This document shows positions 8,907-17,803 of a stretch of DNA of 64,000 nt, in pieces. Each line of letters opens with the position of its first letter. The stretch's first letter is position 1. Below the pieces are notes generated by a model, which saw only the letters and a program-made list of their open reading frames with translations, did no database searches and was not told the origin of the DNA. Origin of the DNA: Polaromonas sp. (lineage in GTDB: Bacteria > Pseudomonadota > Gammaproteobacteria > Burkholderiales > Burkholderiaceae_C); assembly GCA_025362315.1 (NCBI GenBank), contig JANYGP010000071.1, forward strand, positions 1 through 64,000. Direction: 5' to 3'. A program made the translations under genes and the position numbers.

Positions 8907-10060
8907 GCGGGTTGGTGATGATTTTTGACCACTGCCGAGCGGTCAAACCCCAGCGTCAGCAGCGCTGCCAAACCAAACGGTGCGCCGACCCAGCTCAAGT
9001 TGGCCAGCCCCACGGATTGAATCAACGCGCCGCTGACCACTGCGCCCAGCGCCGTGCCCAAGTACAGCATGGAGCTGTTCAAACTGAGCAGCAGCGGCGC
9101 TTGTGCGGGCGACAAGCTGACCAGGCGGCTTTGCTGCGGCGCGGTCATGCCAAAGCCGGCAGTGCCCCACACGACCAGCGTGGCAATCGTGGCGGGCAAG
9201 TTGCCCTGCGTGAAGGGCAGCACACACATCGTCAAGACCAGCACCACCAGCTGCGCTGCTAAGGTTTGCAGTGAGCCAAATTTATCGTTGGCCCAGCCGC
9301 CTATCAGCGTGCCGACCACACCTGCCACACCAAAAACAGCCAGCACGCCAGACAGCTGAATGGCGCTGATGGCGTTCAAAGCCAGCAACACGGGGCCAAC
9401 GTAAGCAAACACACTGAAAATCGCAATGAAAAACAGCAGTGTGCGCAGCCACACGCGTAGCACGGCCGTCTGCTTGGCGGCCGCTTTAAAGCCCGCAAAA
9501 CTAGCACTTTGTGTGACCACACCTTTGGGCAGCAGCACGGTGGCGGCCAGCAGCGCGGCCAAGCTGGCCGCTGCGCACAGCCACACCGGCATGTGCCAGC
9601 CGTAGGTAAAGCCCAGCCACGCGCCAATTGGCAATGCAATGGCGTAGCTGATGCTCATACCCAAAAACACAGTAGAAAGCGCGCGGCCGCGCAGTGCGGG
9701 TGCGACCAAAGTGACGGCATAGGCTGACACGACAGCGGTAAACACAGCGCCTGCGCCCATCACAATGCGGCCCAGCAGCAACACCGACAAATTAGGTGCA
9801 AGTGCACACACCAAGTTGCCCAACGCAAACAAACCCAGCGCCATTTGAATGGCCAGCTTTCGTGGCCAACGGGCAGTGAGCAAAATCAACACCGGCGCCA
9901 GAAGAGCCGTTGCCACAGCGTAGGCGGTCATCACTTGCCCGGCAGCAGCCACGCTCACGCCAAGGCCTTGCGCCAGCGGCTGCAATATGCCGCTGAGCAC
10001 AAAAGCGCCGCTGCCAATCACCAAATTGCACAGGGCAAAGAAATAAAGAATGCGCGGCAT
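8903..10060 (-). CDS. MFS transporter
   Basis: 12-TM MFS sequence. Confidence 0.85.
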   Translation of the reverse strand: MPRILYFFALCNLVIGSGAFVLSGILQPLAQGLGVSVAAAGQVMTAYAVATALLAPVLILLTARWPRKLAIQMALGLFALGNLVCALAPNLSVLLLGRIVMGAGAVFTAVVSAYAVTLVAPALRGRALSTVFLGMSISYAIALPIGAWLGFTYGWHMPVWLCAAASLAALLAATVLLPKGVVTQSASFAGFKAAAKQTAVLRVWLRTLLFFIAIFSVFAYVGPVLLALNAISAIQLSGVLAVFGVAGVVGTLIGGWANDKFGSLQTLAAQLVVLVLTMCVLPFTQGNLPATIATLVVWGTAGFGMTAPQQSRLVSLSPAQAPLLLSLNSSMLYLGTALGAVVSGALIQSVGLANLSWVGAPFGLAALLTLGFDRSAVVKNHHQPA

Positions 10061-10088
10061 GGCCGTGTGACCAGGTTCAGGCTGGGGT

Positions 10089-11045
10089 TTAGGCCTTGCC
10101 AGCGAGCCGCTTCAAGCCCTGCCACTGCTGGGACCAAAAACCGCTGCCGTAGTCGCGGTTGCCATCGACCTGGTCACGCACACCGGTCGGGTCATAGCGC
10201 GGCTCAAAATTGGCGGTGCCAAACAGCATGTCCCACCAAGGCAACAGCACGCCAAAATTATGTCCGCCCAGCGTGGTTTTACCGCCTGATTCATGCCCCA
10301 GCCCGATGCTGTGGTGCAGCCGGTGAAAGCGCGGGCTGACCCACAGCCGCTCGCCCACGGTGCCAAACCACAGCCGCAGGTTGGCATGTTGAAAGCTTTC
10401 ACTGAGCTGGGTCACAAACACGATGGCAATGAACTGCCCCGGCGCCACACCGATCAATTGCGCGACCAGCACCACGGACACATCGACCAGCACATCGTCG
10501 AGCAAGTGGTTGCGGTTGTCGCTCCACATGGTCATTTGCCGCTGGGCATGGTGCAGCGAATGCAGACGCCACCACCACTCAAGCTGGTGCTGCCCGCGGT
10601 GCACCCAGTAGCCCACAAAGTCAAACACGACGATGTAAATCAGCAGACTGACCAGGGCAATGTCTGTCACACCGGGCCACAGCTGGTCCAGGTGAAAAGT
10701 ACCGTAGCCTGCGGTCCGGACAGCGCCAAACAGCTCGTCAAACAAGGGGTCCAGTGTGAGGAACAGCACCACACGGAACAGCCCCAGCCGGTGAATCAGG
10801 GTATACAGGACGTCGGTGCGAATCGTGGCACGGTCGGTTACCGCATCCACAGGCCGCCAGCGCTGCAGCGGGCCAATGACTGCCAGCAAAATGACAATTT
10901 GCAGGACGCCCAGTATCAGCCATGCAGTTGCCTCGTAGCCCAGCTCAAGCAGACTGCTTTGACCCAGCGCGAGCAGCACGGGCTGCACGACAGATTCAAA
11001 CAGCACTTGCTGCGCGGCACTGAAAATATTGGTGAACCAATCCAT
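10089..11045 (-). CDS. Sterol desaturase / fatty acid hydroxylase family protein
   Basis: Histidine motifs HRGQHQ, HSLHHAQ, HRLHHS. Confidence 0.88.
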   Translation of the reverse strand: MDWFTNIFSAAQQVLFESVVQPVLLALGQSSLLELGYEATAWLILGVLQIVILLAVIGPLQRWRPVDAVTDRATIRTDVLYTLIHRLGLFRVVLFLTLDPLFDELFGAVRTAGYGTFHLDQLWPGVTDIALVSLLIYIVVFDFVGYWVHRGQHQLEWWWRLHSLHHAQRQMTMWSDNRNHLLDDVLVDVSVVLVAQLIGVAPGQFIAIVFVTQLSESFQHANLRLWFGTVGERLWVSPRFHRLHHSIGLGHESGGKTTLGGHNFGVLLPWWDMLFGTANFEPRYDPTGVRDQVDGNRDYGSGFWSQQWQGLKRLAGKA

Positions 11046-11050
11046 GGGCG

Positions 11051-11938
11051 TTATTTTGCTGGCTGGGAAGAAACTGCGCTGCTGCGCTGCGCAATCCATG
11101 CGGCATGGTCAGGATGTTCACGCAGTGTTTTAAAACAAAAACCACGCGATTGCAGCCCCGTGATCAAGGGTTCCAGCACTGCAGGGGCCCATGGATCTTT
11201 ACGCGACCAGATGCCAAGGTGCGCCACCAGAACATCGCCCGAACGCACATCCCGCAGGGCTTTCCTCAAGAGCAAATCGTTGGGGTATTTGTCACTGGGC
11301 AACTCATCACCCAAAAAACCCGCCGCCGCCCAGCCAACATGGGCATAGCCGCAGCTTTTGGCCGCGGCCAATAACGCAGGAGAAGTCTTGCCACCAGGCG
11401 CCCTGAAAAGCGGCACCGATTTAACGCCTGTCATGGTCTCAAGGCGCTGACTGGCTTTGCTCAGCTCTTCACAGTATTGAGCAGCTGACCACAATGCCTC
11501 TTTGCCCTCTTGTGGCCCAGCTGAAGGACGCACCTTGAACTGCACGCCGCTGGTAGCGCCTGCGACATCAGCGCGCCAGTAGGTGTGGTCAAAGGTGTGG
11601 GACGCAAATTCATGGCCTTCTGCTGCACGCGCCTTCCACCACGGCGCCCAGGTATTGCCCAGCGAACCGTCGCCAGTTTTGGTGCGCTCGTTGGCTGCAA
11701 AAAACGTGACTTTGACACTGTGTTTTTTCAACACATCGGCCATCAGCGGCGCAACTTCCATGTGGCCTGTGTCCAGCGTCAGGTAGACCGGTTTGCAGGC
11801 GGCACCATTGCCTGGAGTGGTATTTTGCGAATCATTTAGCCCTGCAGCCCAAGTAAATTGGGCGCAAGCAGCTCCCGATAGTATAGCAATAAAGTTGCGG
11901 ATGCGGTTTGCCGCAGTGCTCGGGCTAGCGAGGCGCAT
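11051..11938 (-). CDS. Polysaccharide deacetylase family protein
   Basis: VYLTLDTGHME..., HEFASHTFDHTYW, FRAPGGKTSPALLA; ATG at 11938 preferred. Confidence 0.8.
   Translation of the reverse strand: MRLASPSTAANRIRNFIAILSGAACAQFTWAAGLNDSQNTTPGNGAACKPVYLTLDTGHMEVAPLMADVLKKHSVKVTFFAANERTKTGDGSLGNTWAPWWKARAAEGHEFASHTFDHTYWRADVAGATSGVQFKVRPSAGPQEGKEALWSAAQYCEELSKASQRLETMTGVKSVPLFRAPGGKTSPALLAAAKSCGYAHVGWAAAGFLGDELPSDKYPNDLLLRKALRDVRSGDVLVAHLGIWSRKDPWAPAVLEPLITGLQSRGFCFKTLREHPDHAAWIAQRSSAVSSQPAK
11840..11890 (-). repeat. Dispersed repeat, copy 3 (inside CDS, sense)
   Basis: RC attgctatactatcgggagctgcttgcgcccaatttacttgggctgcaggg. Confidence 0.9.
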
Positions 11939-12953
11939 GGTCCAGAGTCCAGACGCCGTGCGGGCTTCGGCCCACATTGACCTGATTGACAATCTTGCGC
12001 GTGGCCACATCAATCACAGTCAATTTTTTGGACCAGCGTGACGTCACCAGAATCTGTTTGCCGTCTCTGGAAATATCCATGCAGTCCGGGCCGCCCGGTG
12101 CTGTGAATGTGTCCACCACCTCCATGGTTTGCAGGTCAAGCCTGCTGATGGTGTTGGCCACCCGGTTGCTGACCAGCACATGCCGCCTGTCACCTACAGC
12201 GCGAAACGCGTGTGCGCCTGCGGCTGTCTTGATGGTTTTGCTGCGCTTGGGTTCTTTTCCGGTTACATCAAAAACCTGCACGCTGTCGCCTCCGGTCAGT
12301 GCAACCAGCACAAACCTGTCATCGGGCGTGCCATACACATCCGCCGGCACGGAGCCGGTCGGCGTGCGCCACTTGATCGTTTGTGTGGCCAGGTCAATGG
12401 CCACCAGCTCGTCGCTGTCCTGCATGGTGGAGTAAACCGTGGTGCTTTTGCTGTCAATCCACAAATGGCTGGGCGTCCTGCTGGTAGAAATGCGTTTGAC
12501 GAGCACGATTTCGTTGCCGTCCCAGCGGTAGACGTCGATGTGGTTGAGCCGGTTGGCTGCCGTCACAAACCACTTCATGTCCGGCGAAAACCGCAAATGA
12601 TATGGATCAATGATGCCGCGAATGGTGCGCTGCACTTCGGCTGTTTTGGGGTCAATGAAGGTCAGCGAATCAGACAGCGCGTTGGCCACAATGATCGACT
12701 TTTCGTCTGGCGTCATGTAAAGGTGATGCGGCTCTTTGCCGGTGGCGATGCGCTTGGTCTCTGTCCAGGTCACCGGGTCAATGACACTGACGTTTGCGTC
12801 CAGTGAATTGAGCACAAAAATCGGCGATGTGATGGACTGACCCATGCCTTGTGCCAAGGCAGGAAGTGCTGACAGCCAGCCCAGGCCAAGGGCCAGTGCT
12901 GCACGCCGGGAAAACGGGTGCGAAACAGATGCAAAAAGGTTCACGGGATTCAC
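11925..12953 (-). CDS. YVTN-type beta-propeller repeat protein
   Basis: Repeated blades such as NSLDANVSVIDPVTWTETKRIATGKEPHHL. Confidence 0.82.
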   Translation of the reverse strand: MNPVNLFASVSHPFSRRAALALGLGWLSALPALAQGMGQSITSPIFVLNSLDANVSVIDPVTWTETKRIATGKEPHHLYMTPDEKSIIVANALSDSLTFIDPKTAEVQRTIRGIIDPYHLRFSPDMKWFVTAANRLNHIDVYRWDGNEIVLVKRISTSRTPSHLWIDSKSTTVYSTMQDSDELVAIDLATQTIKWRTPTGSVPADVYGTPDDRFVLVALTGGDSVQVFDVTGKEPKRSKTIKTAAGAHAFRAVGDRRHVLVSNRVANTISRLDLQTMEVVDTFTAPGGPDCMDISRDGKQILVTSRWSKKLTVIDVATRKIVNQVNVGRSPHGVWTLDHAPR

Positions 12954-13072
12954 TTAAAAACGCCCTTTTTCAAGGCAATCGTCTAGTGTAATGGTGCGCT
13001 GCGGTGTTCATGTGTCTGCAATGTGTATCAAGCTTGCATAGTCAGGTCGGTGTTTGCGCTGCTTGCGTGTTG

Positions 13073-13163
13073 AAGACCGGGCTACCGATGCGTTTTGCTG
13101 CGTGTCCCCCGGCCTAAGGCCCTCCTCCTTGACCTCCGCAAAACGCATCGGTAGCCCAGTCTT
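13073..13163. repeat. Inverted repeat, 26-nt arms (25/26 complementary) around a 39-nt core
   Basis: Left arm aagaccgggctaccgatgcgttttgc, right arm gcaaaacgcatcggtagcccagtctt. Confidence 0.9.
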
Positions 13164-13195
13164 TGGTTTGTGCATAGAAAATTCAGAACACCGTG

Positions 13196-13300
13196 CGCTT
13201 GCCAGCAACGGGTACGGCGCGTTTCCCGCAGCGAAATCAAGGAGGAGACCCCATCCAGAGGCGGGGGACATTCGCGAAGGGAGATGCGCCGTAGCCGGTG
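13196..13300. repeat. Second, diverged element sharing the core of 13073-13163 in inverted orientation
   Basis: tcaaggaggagaccccatccagaggcgggggaca here versus reverse-complement core tcaaggaggagggccttaggccgggggaca; flanked by acggcgc/gcgccgt. Confidence 0.65.
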
Positions 13301-13330
13301 CGGGTTACAAAGCTCAAAAAGTGCAAAGAA

Positions 13331-14303
13331 TCAATCCAATTTGGCTCCAGAAGCTTTCACAGCCAACGCCGAACGCGGTGTTTCACTGACCAAAAACTGT
13401 GCAAATTCATCATTCTCCAGATACGCCGGGTCAGCGCCTTGCGTCGCCATGCGGATTTTAACGTCGGGATTGTTCATGACTTGTTTGAAGGCATCACCGA
13501 GCCTGGCTGTGATGTCTTTGGGCAAGCCCGCAAGTGCCAGAAAGCCGTAAAAACCGACCACCTCAAAGCCCTTGATGCCCGATTCAATGATGGTGGGTAC
13601 GTCAGGCAATGCCGGATTGCGATCTTTACCTGTCCTAGCCAAGGCGCGCACTTTGCCCTGCTTGTGGTAGCTGGCTGCCTGCGGAATCGACTCTGCCATG
13701 AACTGGATTTGTCCGGCCCTCAGGTCAGTAAACGCAGGCGCACTGCCCCTGTACGGGATGTGCACCATGAACAGATTGGCGGCACTCTTGAACATTTCAG
13801 GCACCAGGTGGCTGATGCCGCCGTTGCCCGCTGAGCCGTCATTGATTTGGCCGGGGCTGGCTTGGGCACGAGTCATGAATTCTTTCAGTGTGGTGACTGG
13901 CAACTTGGGGTTGACCAGCAGCGCCAGCGGCTGCATGGCGGTGCGCGCAATCGGCGTGAAATCCTTGAGCTTGCTGTACGGCAGCCTGGTGTAAAGCGCT
14001 GGGTTGATCACCATCACGCCCGTGTTGGCCAGCATCAGCGTGTAGCCGTCGGCTGGCGCCTTCATCACGCATTGCGCGCCAACCGTGCCGCCGGCGCCTG
14101 ACTTGTAGTCAATGACGATGGGCTGGCCCAAAACGGCTTGCAATTTCTTGCAATTTGTCTGTGAGCAAGCGCGCATGCTGGTCAAGCGGGCCCCCTGCAG
14201 GAAAACCGATGACCACGCGAACCGGCTTGTCGGGAAATGCAGCCAGGACGCTGCCAGCGCACAGCAGAGTTGTTACAAAAACAGTCGTAAAAAAGCGTTG
14301 CAT
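13331..14303 (-). pseudogene. Bug/TctC-family substrate-binding protein, frameshifted by a 10-bp tandem duplication
   Basis: N-terminus MQRFFTTVFVTTLLCAG...PDKPVRVVIGFPAGGPLDQHARLLTDKLQ is in one frame, LGQPIVIDYKSGAGGTVGAQ... in another; exact duplication at 14137-14156. Confidence 0.9.
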
Positions 14304-14455
14304 GAAAAAGCCCTGCATGGGACTTTGCGGACAATGTGAAGTTGCTTGATGATAGACAGACCACGAAGCACAAGGGACACTTGCAGATCAGGTGCTTCCC
14401 CGATGCACCACCTGGAAAGTCCGGTTAGGCTCAGAACATCTTTTCGGAGTCGCAA

Positions 14456-16177
14456 GTGTCATTTCCACCGCATCAACGCCATTACGCCATCTGGCCCAAG
14501 CGCATTCCGCGCAGCATCACACCGCCCGCCACGTCGCTGTGGCAAAACCTGGCGACCAATGCGCTGCGTTTCCCGGACAAAGCCGCACTGGTGTTTTTTG
14601 ACCGCATCTTGACGTATCGGGAGGTGTTTGCACAAGCTGAAGCGCTGGCTGCAACGCTGGCACGGATGGGCGTCAAAAAGGGCGACCGTGTGGTGCTGAA
14701 TCTGCAAAACTGCCCGCAGTGGGTGATTGCCCACTTTGCGATTTTGCGGGCCAATGCTGTTGTAGTGCCTGTTAACCCGATGAACCGGGCTCAAGAGCTC
14801 AAGCACTACATTCTGGACCCGGACGCACGGGTTGCCATCACATCTGCGGACCTGGCTGCTGAGCTGGCCAAGGCCAATGCGCAGCTTGCGCCTGATGAGC
14901 ACTTGAGCCATGTCATCGTGACCCATTACAGCGATGCGTTTGACATGTCTGCAGCTGATGCAGCCATGCCTGAAGCGTGGACAGTGTGGCTGGGCACGCA
15001 CCATGAACTGCCCGTCATGGAAGGCTGCCAGGTGATGACATGGGCGGATGCCCTGAACGGCAACACAGCCGATTTGCCTGCGCACACCGCCACGCCGCAA
15101 GACCTGGCCGTGCTCCCCTACACCAGCGGCACCACGGGCCTGCCCAAAGGCTGCATGCACACGCATGCCAGCATCATGCACAACGCGGTGGCGACGGCGT
15201 TGTGGGGCAGCACGAATTTTGAAAATGTGATTTTGTCAGTGGTGCCGATGTTTCACATCACCGGCATGGTGTCTGTGATGCATGCGTCGATGTACGGCGG
15301 AACCACGCTGGTCATCATGCCGCGCTGGGACCGCGAGTTGGCAGGGCATCTCATTTCTCGTTGGCGCGTCACGCACTGGACCAACATCCCCACCATGGTA
15401 ATTGACCTCTTGGGGAGCCCCAACTTCGCTACTTTTGACGTCAGCAGCCTGGTTTACATCGGCGGTGGCGGCGCGGCCATGCCGCAGGCGGTGGCGCAGC
15501 GTCTGTTTGACAGTTATGGCCTGCACTACGCCGAAGGCTACGGCCTGACAGAAACCGCCGCACCGTCCCACAGCAACCCGCATGACCGTTGCAAGCAGCA
15601 GTGCCTCGGTGTGCCATTTGTCAGCGTGGATGCCCGCGTGATAGACCCGACAACACTCAAGGAAATGCCGCAGGGCGAGCAGGGTGAAATCATCATGAAT
15701 GGCCCGCAGATATTCAGCGGCTACTGGAAGCGGCCAGACGCTACAGCAGATGCATTCATCGAGCTGGACGGCAAGCGGTTTTTTCGCTCGGGTGATTTGG
15801 GCCGGGTGGATGACGAAGGTTATTTTTTCATCACGGACCGCCTCAAGAGAATGATCAACGCGTCAGGCTTCAAGGTCTGGCCTGCAGAGGTCGAGGCATT
15901 GATGTTCAGGCACCCAGCCATTCAGGAAGCCTGCATTATTTCTACCATCAACGCCTATCGGGGCGAGTCTGTCAAGGCGGTGGTGGTGCTGCGCACTGCG
16001 TTCAAAGGACAGGTGACAGAGGACGACATCATCAGCTGGTGCAAGGACAACATGGCCGCCTACAAATACCCGCGTGTGGTGCAGTTTGTGGATGCTCTGC
16101 CCAAAAGCGGCGCTGGCAAAGTCATGTGGCGGGCGCTGCAGGAGGCGGAGTCGGCCAAGGCAACTACTTCAGATTAG
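14456..16177 (+). CDS. AMP-dependent acyl-CoA synthetase / fatty-acid-CoA ligase
   Basis: YTSGTTGLPKGCMHTH AMP-binding motif; C-terminal ITDRLKRMINASGFKVWPAEVE. Confidence 0.92.
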   Translation: MSFPPHQRHYAIWPKRIPRSITPPATSLWQNLATNALRFPDKAALVFFDRILTYREVFAQAEALAATLARMGVKKGDRVVLNLQNCPQWVIAHFAILRANAVVVPVNPMNRAQELKHYILDPDARVAITSADLAAELAKANAQLAPDEHLSHVIVTHYSDAFDMSAADAAMPEAWTVWLGTHHELPVMEGCQVMTWADALNGNTADLPAHTATPQDLAVLPYTSGTTGLPKGCMHTHASIMHNAVATALWGSTNFENVILSVVPMFHITGMVSVMHASMYGGTTLVIMPRWDRELAGHLISRWRVTHWTNIPTMVIDLLGSPNFATFDVSSLVYIGGGGAAMPQAVAQRLFDSYGLHYAEGYGLTETAAPSHSNPHDRCKQQCLGVPFVSVDARVIDPTTLKEMPQGEQGEIIMNGPQIFSGYWKRPDATADAFIELDGKRFFRSGDLGRVDDEGYFFITDRLKRMINASGFKVWPAEVEALMFRHPAIQEACIISTINAYRGESVKAVVVLRTAFKGQVTEDDIISWCKDNMAAYKYPRVVQFVDALPKSGAGKVMWRALQEAESAKATTSD

Positions 16178-16190
16178 TTGCTAATTAGTT

Positions 16191-16240
16191 GCTATCAAAA
16201 TATGATTCTCTGGCGCCCATATTACCTGGGATACAGCCTG
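16191..16240 (+). repeat. Dispersed repeat, copy 4, diverged, intergenic
   Basis: gctatcaaaatatgattctctggcgcccatattacctgggatacagcctg. Confidence 0.6.
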
Positions 16241-16339
16241 TTTTACCTGTAATCAAGGTGAAATCGGCGGGCTGCAAGTTAACCTTTTTTGCTTTGCATG
16301 CCTTGACTGGCAAACGTCAGCACAGCCGTTGAGATTACG

Positions 16340-17590
16340 ATGGCCAACATGAACAGTTCAAACACCCTGCCCCAGCCCAGCGTAGTGCCTTTGCGTGTGG
16401 ACGCGCAGGTGATTGGCCTGGTGGGTATGGCGCACTTGATCAGCCACTTCAGCCAGCTGCTGCTGGCGCCGCTGTTTCCGTGGCTGAAAGCAGAGTTCAA
16501 TGTCAGCTACGCACAGCTCGGGTTTTTGATGACGGTGTTCTTTGTGGTGTCGTGTGCGGTGCAGGCGGCATCGGGCTTTGTGGTCGACAAGCTGGGACCG
16601 CGCCCCGTGTTGTTTGTGGGCTTGGGCCTGATTGGTGTTGCTGCGTTTGGTTACGCCATGAGCACCAGTTACTGGATGCTGGCCGGCGTTGCTGTCATAG
16701 GCGGCGTGGGCAATGGCGTGTTTCATCCGGTCAACTACACGCTGCTGAACCGCAAAGTCAGCAGCAAGCGCCTGGGCCACGCATACAGCGTGCATGGCAT
16801 CACCGGCAGCTTGGGCTGGGCGCTGGCACCTGCCATGCTGGTGCCACTGGCCCTTGGCTTTTCATGGCGGGTGGCGCTGATGGCTGCTGGCACTTTGGCC
16901 TTTGTGGTGCTGGCTGTGGTGCTGCTCAACCGTGACAAGCTGGCGCTCCCAGTGGCCGCAGCCAATAACAACAACAACAACAAAGCTGTGCAAGACAGCA
17001 GCCTGGGCTTTCTAAAAATCCCGGCGGTGTGGATGTGCTTTACCTTTTTCTTTTGGTATGCGGCTGTGCTCAGCGTCATCCAGACCTTTGCACCCGAGGC
17101 AGCGCGCCAGCTGCATGACGTGCCGCTCAGTCTGGTGGCTATCTGCCTGAGTGTTTACATGCTGGGCAGTGCCAGCGGCATGGTGCTGGGGGGCTTTTTG
17201 GCAGCGGACTCCACGCGCTGCGAGCGCATTGTGTGTATGAGTTTTGCAGTCGCAGCGCTGATGGCGCTGCTGCTGGCTTTGGGCCAGTACCCGGCCTGGC
17301 TGGTGCCGGTTTTGTTTGGCGTGATGGGCATTGCATCAGGTGTGGCCGGGCCGTCGCGTGACCTGCTGGTCAAACAGTCCACCCCGGACAACGCCACCGG
17401 GCGCGTCTACGGCGTGGTGTACGCTGGGCTGGACATTGGCCAGGCTGTGACGCCCCTGGTGTTTGGCTTGCTGATGGATCATGGCCAGTACATGCAAGTG
17501 CTGCTGGGCTTGGTGGTGCTGCAGTGCGTGCTGGTGTTCAGCGCACTGAATGTTCGCAAAGTCAGGCGGGTGGCGCTGGTGGCTGGGTGA
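16340..17590 (+). CDS. MFS transporter
   Basis: 12-TM MFS sequence with a central poly-Asn loop. Confidence 0.88.
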   Translation: MANMNSSNTLPQPSVVPLRVDAQVIGLVGMAHLISHFSQLLLAPLFPWLKAEFNVSYAQLGFLMTVFFVVSCAVQAASGFVVDKLGPRPVLFVGLGLIGVAAFGYAMSTSYWMLAGVAVIGGVGNGVFHPVNYTLLNRKVSSKRLGHAYSVHGITGSLGWALAPAMLVPLALGFSWRVALMAAGTLAFVVLAVVLLNRDKLALPVAAANNNNNNKAVQDSSLGFLKIPAVWMCFTFFFWYAAVLSVIQTFAPEAARQLHDVPLSLVAICLSVYMLGSASGMVLGGFLAADSTRCERIVCMSFAVAALMALLLALGQYPAWLVPVLFGVMGIASGVAGPSRDLLVKQSTPDNATGRVYGVVYAGLDIGQAVTPLVFGLLMDHGQYMQVLLGLVVLQCVLVFSALNVRKVRRVALVAG

Positions 17591-17739
17591 TCTGGCCCGC
17601 CGCAACAGGCCCTCTGACTCGCCTGTTGGTTGGATTTCCGTGTTTTGGCAATCTGGTGGAGAACTGAAGTTGCTCTGCGGTATCAAACCAAGGGTTTGTA
17701 CTTATTAACCATGTTTGCAAGTCATCATTGACCGGTTTT

Positions 17740-17766
17740 TTGGCACTCTGCCACACTGAGTGCTAA
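17740..17766 (+). promoter_or_regulatory. CIRCE (HrcA) operator upstream of rpoH
   Basis: ttggcactc-N9-gagtgctaa; 17/18 match to TTAGCACTC-N9-GAGTGCTAA; overlaps a plausible ttggca-N18-taatat promoter. Confidence 0.85.
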
Positions 17767-17803
17767 TATTTCATTTGCAAACTGTTTTTAAAGGAGTTTT
17801 GCT

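Noticed and set aside
13170-13550. 126-aa ORF MHRKFRTPCACQQRVRRVSRSEIKEETPSRG...
   Set aside because: Lies over the inverted-repeat elements and the dead Bug gene; more likely translated repeat than a gene.
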